Shown piece by piece: positions 24,937-33,383 of a stretch of 64,000 nucleotides of DNA. Below the pieces are notes generated by a model. That model ran no database searches, had not been told where the DNA came from, and saw only the letters and a list, made by a program, of their open reading frames with translations. A program made the translations under genes and the position numbers. The stretch lies in assembly GCA_028284775.1 (NCBI GenBank), contig JANQRB010000017.1:57622-121621 (forward strand). Reading direction: 5' to 3'. Each line of letters opens with the position of its first letter. Within the stretch, counting starts at the first letter, position 1. The DNA comes from Candidatus Kapaibacterium sp. Its GTDB lineage: Bacteria > Bacteroidota > Ignavibacteria > Kapaibacteriales > UBA7675.

Positions 24937-27090
24937 ATGATTGCCGCCCCTTGTGCATGGGCCAGGAGACTGGCTATTGCATCTTGTCTATTCGGCCCCC
25001 TATGCTTTGGCCTGCTTGCGGCCCAGGAGGCGGACAGTTTGTGGCGCCTGGGAATACGGGCAGTGGGTGGAGTTGCATTGCAGAGGACAACGCTGATCCA
25101 GGTGCCCGGGCACAATCCGCTTCCACCGGGGACACCGGCCTTCAGCGCCGACGGCGGATTCGAAGCCGGCATTCAGGCACAGGCAAGTATTCCTCTCTCC
25201 CAGACCTGGCAGTTAAGGCTGGCTTGCGGCATCAGCCATTTTAGTGGCAGCCTCCTCAGCGCCGAACAAACCAATTTCAGTATCGATGGCGTCGACACGC
25301 CCGGCACAATCAATCACTCTCTGGATGCCTCGCTTAACAGTTTGTTGCTGGCCCCCTCGATCCAATGGCGGCTCGCTTCGCGACTTTGGCTGTCTGCCGG
25401 GCCGACAGTCGGATTCGTATTGTCATCCGATTATGAGCTTGCCCAAACGATCGTCAGTCCGCCGGGTCAGGTCTTCGAACTCAGCGGCAGCAACAGCGTG
25501 ATTACGGGCTCGGGGTCGCTACCTGGCGTACATAGTGTAATTCCCGCGCTGAACATCGGCCTTATCTATGATCTTCCGCTCGATCGCGAAGCAAGCATGC
25601 TCCTCCGCCCGGAGTTACGCTACCGACAGCCCTTCACAACTCTTGCCGCCGACATTGACTGGAGCGTGTCGTCGCTGTCTGTAGGGCTCGCATTCGAATT
25701 CTCGCCCCGGAAAGAGCCGATCATCGTTCGCGACACTTTGTACCGGCGGGATACCACGGTTCGCCTGCTCGCATCGGTCGAGCGCGAGACGGTATCTCTG
25801 CTTAGCCACGAGAGCCAGGATAGCATCGTCGTGTCGCGCAACAGACTGCTTTCTACCACAATCATCAGCGAAGAGTACATCCGCATTGTTCCGCAGCCGC
25901 GTCCGCTGCTCGACGTAGATATGCGCGCGCGTTTCGTGCTGGATAATAATCGCGAGACGGATAATGCAGTATTGAAAGTCGATGAGACGATTGCGCTCGA
26001 TATCGTCAACCTGCTGCCCTATGTTTTCTTCGAGCGGCAATCCGCCGATCTGGCAGATAAGTACCGACGCCTCATTCCCGACGAGACGCAGGTTTTTGCA
26101 ACTGCTTCACTTCGCAAGAAGGCGACGCTTCACATCTATTATCACATTCTTAATATTGTCGGCAAACGGCTGAAGGATAATCCCGACGCCCGACTGACAC
26201 TTACGAGCTGTAATTCGGATCCGGGTACACTGCGCCAGCAACGTAAACTTGCCGAGCAGCGTGCGGCGACGGTGATCGCCTATCTTCATCAGACCTGGCG
26301 GATCGAGCCGCAGCGTATCAGTACCGTCATCAAGCGGCTGCCTGACAATCCCTCTCCTCCCGGAACGGCCATCGGCGCCGATGAGAACAGACGCGTGGAG
26401 CTTTCGTCGGATGACCCGCGTATCCTGGCGCCGCTGATGATCAGAGATACCAGCCGTCAGGCCTCACCCTCGGTAGTTCGATTCATTCCGGATGTTCTTT
26501 CTGAGGCGGGGCTTGCGTCCTGGCAAATCCTTGTCCTTCGCAATGACAGCACCGTCCACAGTTTTCAGGGCGAAGAGGCCATTCCCGATAAAGTCAGCTG
26601 GGACATCAACAGCAGTGAAGAGTTGTTAAGCGGCGGCAGTGCGGAACTGCACTATTATCTACGTGTCCGCGATCAGAAAGGCTACGCCGACAGCTCGGTC
26701 AGCGGCAAGGTGCGCTTCGAGCAGATCCGCAAAAGTCCGGAGAACGGAGACAAGCCGCCATTGCGCAAGATCGCCCGTTTTTCGCTTATGAGCTTCGACT
26801 ACAACCTCTTTACGCTCTCTGATTATCACCATTCCATTCTCGATCAGGTCAAGAGCCGGGTGTCGGAAACATCAGAGCTGTCAATAATCGGCAGCACGGA
26901 CGTGGTGGGCGAGGAAGGACACAATCTGGCTCTCTCGCAAAAACGAGCGCAGACAATTGCCGACTCTCTGGCGATTCCCGCCGCTCATATCGAAGGAATA
27001 GGCGAAGACCCCGATACTTTTCCGAACCAGTTACCCGAAGGCCGATTTTACAGCCGGCGGGTCGACATCATTATCCGTGACGAATGGTAG
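24937..27090 (+). CDS. Outer-membrane barrel with two OmpA-type domains
   Basis: A 717-residue protein. Residues 1-29 are a signal peptide (SCLFGPLCFGLLAAQ). Residues of about 35-265 are a beta-barrel with alternating strands, ending in 'DWSVSSLSVGLAFEFSPRKE'. A first OmpA-like peptidoglycan-binding domain follows (around 'LTLTSCNSDPGTLRQQRKLA' and 'QRAATVIAYL'), then an Ig-like stretch ('WDINSSEELLSGGSAELHYY'). A second OmpA domain near the C-terminus ('LSIIGSTDVVGEEGHNLALS', 'RVDIIIRDEW') ends the protein. OmpA domains tie the outer membrane to peptidoglycan. Domain order matches the protein at 60228-62435, so the two are paralogues. It follows the T9SS gene by 9 bp and is ended by a strong terminator. 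Confidence 0.87.
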   Translation: MIAAPCAWARRLAIASCLFGPLCFGLLAAQEADSLWRLGIRAVGGVALQRTTLIQVPGHNPLPPGTPAFSADGGFEAGIQAQASIPLSQTWQLRLACGISHFSGSLLSAEQTNFSIDGVDTPGTINHSLDASLNSLLLAPSIQWRLASRLWLSAGPTVGFVLSSDYELAQTIVSPPGQVFELSGSNSVITGSGSLPGVHSVIPALNIGLIYDLPLDREASMLLRPELRYRQPFTTLAADIDWSVSSLSVGLAFEFSPRKEPIIVRDTLYRRDTTVRLLASVERETVSLLSHESQDSIVVSRNRLLSTTIISEEYIRIVPQPRPLLDVDMRARFVLDNNRETDNAVLKVDETIALDIVNLLPYVFFERQSADLADKYRRLIPDETQVFATASLRKKATLHIYYHILNIVGKRLKDNPDARLTLTSCNSDPGTLRQQRKLAEQRAATVIAYLHQTWRIEPQRISTVIKRLPDNPSPPGTAIGADENRRVELSSDDPRILAPLMIRDTSRQASPSVVRFIPDVLSEAGLASWQILVLRNDSTVHSFQGEEAIPDKVSWDINSSEELLSGGSAELHYYLRVRDQKGYADSSVSGKVRFEQIRKSPENGDKPPLRKIARFSLMSFDYNLFTLSDYHHSILDQVKSRVSETSELSIIGSTDVVGEEGHNLALSQKRAQTIADSLAIPAAHIEGIGEDPDTFPNQLPEGRFYSRRVDIIIRDEW

Positions 27091-27118
27091 ATTATCATTC
27101 GCTCGTCAAAACATAAAA

Positions 27119-27156
27119 AAACCCCACCGGGTTGTTTACCGGCGGGGTTTCTTTTA
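27119..27156. terminator. Bidirectional terminator between convergent genes
   Basis: A 12-bp stem with one mismatch (27119-27130 with 27139-27150), with an A-run on the left and TTTCTTTT on the right, so it can end transcripts from both sides. Confidence 0.9.
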
Positions 27157-27179
27157 CTTGTTCCGGGGTTTCAGATTGA

Positions 27180-28250
27180 CTAGCGCACCCTGGCACTCAG
27201 TTCTGCAACTTTACGCTCCCAGTGCTGCACATCGTCTGTTTGCAATTCCTTTTTGATTTCGAGGCAGCGGCGCATCAGGAGTAATGCCGAGCCCTGGTGG
27301 CCCTGCGCCAGGTTAAGCTGGGCCAGCTCGCTCAGCACATCCGCCTCAAGGTCGCGGATCCCCTTATTCTTGGCGATCGCCAGGGACTCTTCCAAAGCAG
27401 AGCGGCTTGCGTCGTAGTTTCCCGCCAGCCGCTGGACCAGTCCGAGTTGTTTTGAAAGGGTGCCCAGGCTGATTGCATCGCCGGCATTTCGATTATCCGC
27501 GATCCGCTGCTTGAGCTTTAGGATGCGGCTGTCGTAGCGCGAGTCGATCTCTTCAGCGCTAGCTGGGTCATCCACCTGTGCCTGAAATTCGTCGCCGCCC
27601 ATATCGGACGTCGGCTTGCTGCTCGAGACCGCCGTCGTTGTGACAGGGGCAGCGGCAGGGCTGGCGGAAGATTGCGCCGCAGATTCGGCAGCAAGCGGGA
27701 GGGCATCAACACTGGGCGGGATCGGCGTTTCGCTGACCTCTTCGGCTCGACCGTCGGCATCGAAGTCTTCAGCGGGTAGCTCCACGATCATACCCTCGCC
27801 ATACGGCAAATAGGCCATGGGCTCGTGAGGCTCTTCAATCGCCGGATTGGAGCGCGCCGACTCTTCGTCCGCCATTTCGTCCGTCATCAGCGGACCGACA
27901 ACAAATCCGGCTCCGACCAACATTGTGGCCGCAACAAGGCCGGATCCCCATCGGGAACGCGACAGGAATGATGCGACGGCGGCTCCGAAACGCGTACCGG
28001 TCAGCGCCGGGGCTCCCGCTTCGGCTCGCATGCGTTCCTTTACTTTGACCGCTACATTTTCGCGAAACTGGTCTGAGGCTGCGAACGTGGCGTCTGCGTT
28101 GCGCCAGAGGACTTCCTCCACCCGCAATAATTCGCGCACATCTTCAGCCATCCCCGCATCGGCGACCATCATCTTCTCAAGGGATTGCAATTCATCGTCG
28201 CCGAGCGTCCCATCGAGAAGTTTTTCAATCAATTCGTCACTGTTGCTCAT
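27180..28250 (-). CDS. Probable anti-sigma factor with one membrane segment and a TPR-like C-terminus
   Basis: A 356-residue protein that begins in an ATGA overlap with the ECF sigma gene (28247-28250), the usual place for its regulator. Residues 1-100 are a cytoplasmic helical part ('DELIEKLLDGTLGDDELQSL'). A membrane segment spans about 103-122 (WGSGLVAATMLVGAGFVVGP). A Pro/Ala/Ser-rich linker (about 150-235) leads to a helical domain in the last 120 residues with TPR character ('NYDASRSALEESLAIAK', 'GHQGSALLLMRRCLEIKKEL'). No cysteine-based zinc motif is visible. By position it probably holds the sigma factor until an envelope signal arrives. The function is inferred from context. Confidence 0.75.
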   Translation of the reverse strand: MSNSDELIEKLLDGTLGDDELQSLEKMMVADAGMAEDVRELLRVEEVLWRNADATFAASDQFRENVAVKVKERMRAEAGAPALTGTRFGAAVASFLSRSRWGSGLVAATMLVGAGFVVGPLMTDEMADEESARSNPAIEEPHEPMAYLPYGEGMIVELPAEDFDADGRAEEVSETPIPPSVDALPLAAESAAQSSASPAAAPVTTTAVSSSKPTSDMGGDEFQAQVDDPASAEEIDSRYDSRILKLKQRIADNRNAGDAISLGTLSKQLGLVQRLAGNYDASRSALEESLAIAKNKGIRDLEADVLSELAQLNLAQGHQGSALLLMRRCLEIKKELQTDDVQHWERKVAELSARVR

Positions 28251-28804
28251 CGGACTTCTTGTAAATATGGTGACAAAAATTTCTGCAGCATTTTACGTGC
28301 ACGTGACACGCGCATCTTGGCCGATGACAAACCGATTCCGAGTATTGAAGCGATTTGCTCATACGAAAAGCCTCCATAGTAGCGTAGTTCTAATGGTTTG
28401 CGATAGTTGTCAGGCAGCTCCGTAACTGCCTTGTTCAGTGCCTCAACGAGCAAGACATCATCATCATTGCTCTCCAGCGTTTCTTCCAGTGAAACATCAT
28501 CAATTGACGTCGACCGGCTCTGCTTGCGGGCGGCTTTGATGGAAAAATGGCGGGCGATGGTAAAGAGCCACGCCGAAAAATTGCCGCCCTTAAAGAGCTG
28601 CCGCTTGTCATACATCGTCATCACGACAGTTTGAAAAACATCTTCGGCCATGTCCTTGTTCTTCAACACACTCAGACAATAGGCATAGAGACGTTTGTCA
28701 TAACGGCGATACAAAGCATCGAAGGCCTGTTCATCGTTGGCCTGCTGTACCAGCGCAAACAGTTCTTCGTCGGTCTTATCGATATAAATTCGGTTCTCAG
28801 CCAT
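28247..28804 (-). CDS. ECF-type RNA polymerase sigma factor
   Basis: A 185-residue sigma-70 family protein with region 2 ('FDALYRRYDKRLYAYCLSVL', 'DMAEDVFQTVVMTMY') and region 4 ('LPDNYRKPLELRYYGGFSYE', 'SSAKMRVSRARKML'). Regions 1.1 and 3 are absent, as in ECF factors. It is the middle gene of a likely three-gene unit: T9SS subtilisin (stop 66 bp upstream), sigma, anti-sigma. That order suggests the sigma factor may control its own locus. The target genes and promoter sequence are not known. Confidence 0.93.
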   Translation of the reverse strand: MAENRIYIDKTDEELFALVQQANDEQAFDALYRRYDKRLYAYCLSVLKNKDMAEDVFQTVVMTMYDKRQLFKGGNFSAWLFTIARHFSIKAARKQSRSTSIDDVSLEETLESNDDDVLLVEALNKAVTELPDNYRKPLELRYYGGFSYEQIASILGIGLSSAKMRVSRARKMLQKFLSPYLQEVR

Positions 28805-28870
28805 TCACTTGTGGATACGTTGCAAAGTTGTGGAGGAATCCGCGAACGGCAATTTCGTCACATCCGGAGG

Positions 28871-31800
28871 CTAGCGCTGAACGACAAATTTTTTCATCGA
28901 CGATTCGAAACGGGTGCCGGTAGCGTCGCGCCCTTCCACGAGAAAGAGATAAACGCCGCTCTCGATCAAATCGCCCTGCAGATCCCGGCAATCCCACTCC
29001 ACCCCGCCATTGCCGTCCGTCTCGGTCAGGACCGCCAGGATCCGTCCTTCGAGTGTGCGAACGGTCACGGTGGCATCCTCGGTGAGATTTGCAAAGATAA
29101 TGCTTTTGTCTTCTGCGAGCCGCACCGGATTGGGATAGGCGAAAACTTCGCTCAACGAGCTGGCGGCAAAGGTGAAACCAAGGGTGTTGCCTGCTCCACC
29201 GGTCATGCGCACACCGGAGGCAGCGCGCACCTTGAGCGCCGTAACGGTATAATCTTTGCCCAGGGCGCCCAGTGGTGTTTCGTCGCTGATAAACAGGACG
29301 ACGGCAGCCGGATCATTTGCATCGATCTCCACGCGCGCGACCTGCCCCAGGGGCCGGAGAAGATAGTTTGACGTGAGGGCAGCGGACTGCGCCTCCACCG
29401 GCAGGGAATATTCCAGGCGAATCGAAGCGGAGGACAGCACCTGCAAGCGTTTCAGGTATAGCTCTTCGACATCGGAAACTTCGTCAATGCGCAGATTTAG
29501 CTCGGCGGCAATCGTGGGTGAATGGTAGAAGTCGCGAAAGGATGCAACCTCAAGCAGGTGTTCGCCGGCGGGTAGCGGCCTAAGAAAGCGCAGCAGGACG
29601 GCATCCGCCCCGGCCGAAATGACGGTGCTGGGGCTCCCGACGCCGGCAATGCGAAACACGGCTGGCGGTACGGCGTCAGTGCCGACGGCACCCGTAAACT
29701 GTACCTGCACGCTATGTGCCCCGATAGCCGTCGCTTCCAATGGCTGAATAAGCTCGTGAGTATAAACTTCGATAATCGGCGAGCCGGCGCTTTGATTGTC
29801 GGGCATGGAGTTATTCACTGCCGTCATACCGAAGAAATGAAGCTCCTCCGGCTCCAGCATCGACACAGTATAATTCGGCTCGGTCGTACTGCCAAGGAGT
29901 GTGGCTTCCAGCTCGCCTTCCTCATTCTCGAGAATCTTAAACACGGCATACTCTTCGGCGTCCGGAGTTGCCTGCCATTGCAGATAAGCTTCCGTTGCGC
30001 TCAAGGCCCAGCCTTCGAAGGCAGGCGGCGTCTGCGGTCGGCGCGCCGCCGCTTCGAATTCCACAAATTCAACGCCCGATATGGAGCCAAAGGCCAGCTC
30101 GTTGACTCCGTTGGCGTCAAAGTCAAAAATCATCGCCGTATTGCTGAGAGCGCTCGGGTCGTACCACATCGGAATCAAGGTCTCGGTGGCATTGTCCCAT
30201 CGAAAGACATAGAGATTCGGAAAGGCCGTAATGACCAGCTCTTCACCCGCACGCTCGTCCAGCTCGCCGGCGGCAATGCCATTGCGAAACCCGCTGGTAG
30301 CTCGCACCCCGTATATCTGATCTTCCCATACTGCCCGGTAGCTGTCGTGTCCATCGCTTTGCAACAGCTTAAAGGTCCATAGAGGCGGCTCGTACTCACG
30401 CTGCAGATTCGGTTCGATCAGACTGTGAAAGCCGAATGCGATTTCAGGAACGCCGTCGCCATCCGCGTCGCAGGCCGTCACAAACTGACTGCCGTTGCTG
30501 CCCTCAAAAGTCAACAATTCCTCAAGAACAAAACGTCGATCGCGAAGCTCATAAATCATAAGATCGGCATCCTGATCGGCGAAGCACAATTCGATGTTCC
30601 CGTCGTTGTCAAAATCGCCGACAGCCGAAAGCGGCGGCCCGAAAAGATTGATGCCCTCCGCATCGGGCGGCGAAACATTGGCGGCGCTGTCGATCAGAAC
30701 GTACTCGCCGGAACGGAACTCATAAAGCAAGTAAGCGGAAGCCGAACGCGCCAGCAGTTCGGGTCGTTCGTCGCCCGTCATGTCGGCCATTGTACTGGCC
30801 CAGAATTGCGAATTGTCGATGCGTTCGAGCAAGCGCCGCTCGAAGGGATTACCCCCGGGGCTGCCGGCCTGAAACAGCACCGAATTGCCGCCGGACTGGG
30901 CGAAAAGCTCCACGATACCGTCACCGTTGGAATCACCAAAACCGCGGGGAATCCACAATTCGTCGAGAGAGTCGAGCGCTTCGAAACGTCCGGCGTTGAA
31001 GCGGTAGGTTTTTATCTGACCAAAATCGCCGCTTGCAATGTCGTTGACGGCAAAGACTTCCGATGCTTCGCCATACAAATCCCGCACCTCATTGAGTAGA
31101 TACGAAGGTCCCAGGCTCTGCTCTTTACGAAGAAAACCACGCTGCGGCATCGCTTCGCGCGCCAGATCCAACTCGAAGGCACTGCGAACGGTGTCGCCGT
31201 CGAAACTGCTGAATATCACCTCGCCGAGAAAGCGTTCCACATCGGCCGCGTCCGATTGCAGCACAAGGTGGTGTGTCTGCGTATAGCGCTGCACGGCGGA
31301 AAGCTCTTGCCATTCGTCGCTGGATTCGGCCGCGCGGTAACGCAAGCTAAAATTACTGCGGCGTGAGCTGAGACCCGTAACGACAGCCACGCGGCGATCG
31401 TTGAACCAGGCCGGCACAATCTCGAACGAAGCCTGCAAATCCTCGTCAACCAGACTGATAATAGCGCGCTTTTCCTGCGATTGGCCGTTTGTCAGTGCCA
31501 CGCGCAATCGCAGAGTATACTCGCCGGGGACGAGGTTGGCAAGGTCGATGTGTCCCAGAGTATCCCGCAAAAGCTGTCGCTCGCGCGAATCCTCGATGAC
31601 GGTCCAGTTTACCGGATCCCGACTCCTGCCGATTGCGAGATCAAAATTTTTGAAGAGGGGCGTCGCCGCCGAGCCGAGAACCGGCAGGCTGGGAACTTTG
31701 CCGAGTTTAAAAGATTCGTCATTGCGCGGAAAGCTGATGCTGATGTTCGTCGCACCCAGGTTGGAGACGGCCTGCAAAGCATTCAGGCGTCCGGCACCGA

Positions 31801-33175
31801 ACTCGGTGTCCCAGCCTTTGTCACCCAGGTCATCCGAGGTTTCCATCAGGATGCCGCGTATATCTGCCGGTGTGAGCGTCGCGTCAAGTTCCAGGAGCAG
31901 TGCCGCGGCCGCGGAAACCAGTGGCGCCGCGAAGGAGGTTCCGCTGACTTCTTCGAAGCCGCCGCCCATTTCGGTTGTTGCAACATTGACGCCGGGCGCT
32001 ACCAGATCAACCAGTGAGCCGCTTACCGAGAAAATCGCCAGACGATCGCTGGGCGTCGTGGCGCCGACTCCGATTGCAGCCGAAAAATTTGATGGATAAT
32101 GGGAGGCGCTGCCCCCCGAGTTTCCGCTGGATGCGACCACGATACATCCGAGGTCGGTCGCAAAGCGAATTGCATCCCGCAGCAGGGGCGAGTAAAAAAT
32201 GTCGCCAAAACTCAGGTTGAGAATGTCGGCGCCCGCCAATGCGCCATAGACAATGCCCGCGGCCATATCATCATCTTCGGCATTACCCGTCACGTCAAAA
32301 GCGCGGATAGCCATAATTTTACTGTTGAAAGCCGCGCCGGCGATGCCGATGCCGTTATAACGCTCCGCCGCAATGACGCCGCTGACATTCGTGCCATGAC
32401 CATGTTCATCGGAAGGGTTGGCGTCTCGGACGCGGTCGTCACCAAAATTGCGAATCGATTGATCGACAAGGTCATAACCAATAACGTCATCGGCAAAACC
32501 ATTGCCGTCCTCGTCGATACCGTTGAGATCTCCCCTAAGACCTTCTTCATTGGATTCGTCGTGGGGCCAGGGCTCAAAGCGGCCGTTGCCGTTCAAATCT
32601 TCAGGCTCGTTGATCCACAACTGGTTTAGCAGATCCGGATGCAAAAAGTCGACTCCGGTATCCACAACACCGATAACGATCCCGTCTCCGCTTGCCAGAC
32701 GCCACGCTTCCGGAAATTTCGTTTGCTCTATCGCCCATTGTCCGGCAAACAGCTCGTCTTCGTCCTCGCCTTCCAACAGCCCCTGAACTTTGCTGTGTGG
32801 CAATGAGTGCAGCCGGTTGATCGAAACCGATTCGACCGCCGGATCGGCCTGCAGCTTGCGCAACAGACTTGCAGGATCGGCTTGTTCGTCAAGCAGCAGA
32901 ATGCGATAACGCTCCAGATCCGCCAGGGCCGCTGCGTGCTGAGACTGAGTGGCGTCGAGGGCGCCGAAACGTTTTTTTGATACAAAGGGCTCTACCGCGC
33001 TAATCGCCTCCGCCACCAGCGCCCGCTCCGTCACCTGCCGGACCGAAAGCCCCGGTTCGGCTCGTAACTGCAGAACGATCGACCGTGCTTGGGTTGGATG
33101 TGCCGTTTGTGCCAGACAGCAGGCTGAGCTGCAAACGATCAGGAAACTACAAAAGACTGAAAAGCTAAAATTCAT
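28871..33175 (-). CDS. T9SS-exported subtilisin-family serine protease
   Basis: A 1434-residue surface protease. The signal peptide ends after LAQ (residue 23). The subtilase (S8) domain has Asp172 in VVDTGVDFLHPD, His260 in GHGTNVSGV, the oxyanion Asn352 in SSGNSGG and Ser414 in SGTSFAAPLV. The middle region has FG-GAP-like DxDGDG motifs ('GDFDNDGNIELCFAD', 'CDADGDGVPEIAFG'), usually a calcium-binding beta-propeller. Ig-like domains follow, and the C-terminus ('VFAYPNPVRLAEDKSIIFAN', 'LIESGVYLFLVEG', KKFVVQR) is a type A sorting domain. The start was set at the ATG at 33175 for the signal peptide; 13 upstream codons are possible. It lies directly upstream of the ECF sigma gene. Confidence 0.92.
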   Translation of the reverse strand: MNFSFSVFCSFLIVCSSACCLAQTAHPTQARSIVLQLRAEPGLSVRQVTERALVAEAISAVEPFVSKKRFGALDATQSQHAAALADLERYRILLLDEQADPASLLRKLQADPAVESVSINRLHSLPHSKVQGLLEGEDEDELFAGQWAIEQTKFPEAWRLASGDGIVIGVVDTGVDFLHPDLLNQLWINEPEDLNGNGRFEPWPHDESNEEGLRGDLNGIDEDGNGFADDVIGYDLVDQSIRNFGDDRVRDANPSDEHGHGTNVSGVIAAERYNGIGIAGAAFNSKIMAIRAFDVTGNAEDDDMAAGIVYGALAGADILNLSFGDIFYSPLLRDAIRFATDLGCIVVASSGNSGGSASHYPSNFSAAIGVGATTPSDRLAIFSVSGSLVDLVAPGVNVATTEMGGGFEEVSGTSFAAPLVSAAAALLLELDATLTPADIRGILMETSDDLGDKGWDTEFGAGRLNALQAVSNLGATNISISFPRNDESFKLGKVPSLPVLGSAATPLFKNFDLAIGRSRDPVNWTVIEDSRERQLLRDTLGHIDLANLVPGEYTLRLRVALTNGQSQEKRAIISLVDEDLQASFEIVPAWFNDRRVAVVTGLSSRRSNFSLRYRAAESSDEWQELSAVQRYTQTHHLVLQSDAADVERFLGEVIFSSFDGDTVRSAFELDLAREAMPQRGFLRKEQSLGPSYLLNEVRDLYGEASEVFAVNDIASGDFGQIKTYRFNAGRFEALDSLDELWIPRGFGDSNGDGIVELFAQSGGNSVLFQAGSPGGNPFERRLLERIDNSQFWASTMADMTGDERPELLARSASAYLLYEFRSGEYVLIDSAANVSPPDAEGINLFGPPLSAVGDFDNDGNIELCFADQDADLMIYELRDRRFVLEELLTFEGSNGSQFVTACDADGDGVPEIAFGFHSLIEPNLQREYEPPLWTFKLLQSDGHDSYRAVWEDQIYGVRATSGFRNGIAAGELDERAGEELVITAFPNLYVFRWDNATETLIPMWYDPSALSNTAMIFDFDANGVNELAFGSISGVEFVEFEAAARRPQTPPAFEGWALSATEAYLQWQATPDAEEYAVFKILENEEGELEATLLGSTTEPNYTVSMLEPEELHFFGMTAVNNSMPDNQSAGSPIIEVYTHELIQPLEATAIGAHSVQVQFTGAVGTDAVPPAVFRIAGVGSPSTVISAGADAVLLRFLRPLPAGEHLLEVASFRDFYHSPTIAAELNLRIDEVSDVEELYLKRLQVLSSASIRLEYSLPVEAQSAALTSNYLLRPLGQVARVEIDANDPAAVVLFISDETPLGALGKDYTVTALKVRAASGVRMTGGAGNTLGFTFAASSLSEVFAYPNPVRLAEDKSIIFANLTEDATVTVRTLEGRILAVLTETDGNGGVEWDCRDLQGDLIESGVYLFLVEGRDATGTRFESSMKKFVVQR

Positions 33176-33383
33176 GGAGGAATCACACTGGTTCACAAGG
33201 CGAAATATCTGCACAGAGTGTTGCAGCAGACGATCTATCAGCAGCTCTGTTTTGTGAGCGAGCCGCTATGATTATGCGGAAAGGCGTGAAGTTATCGCGG
33301 GCAGGCGCAAAAATCAATCCAAATCAACTGACGCGGAGTTGCCGTGCAGACAATTCCTGCGGGATCAGGCCGATGCTTCGGAT

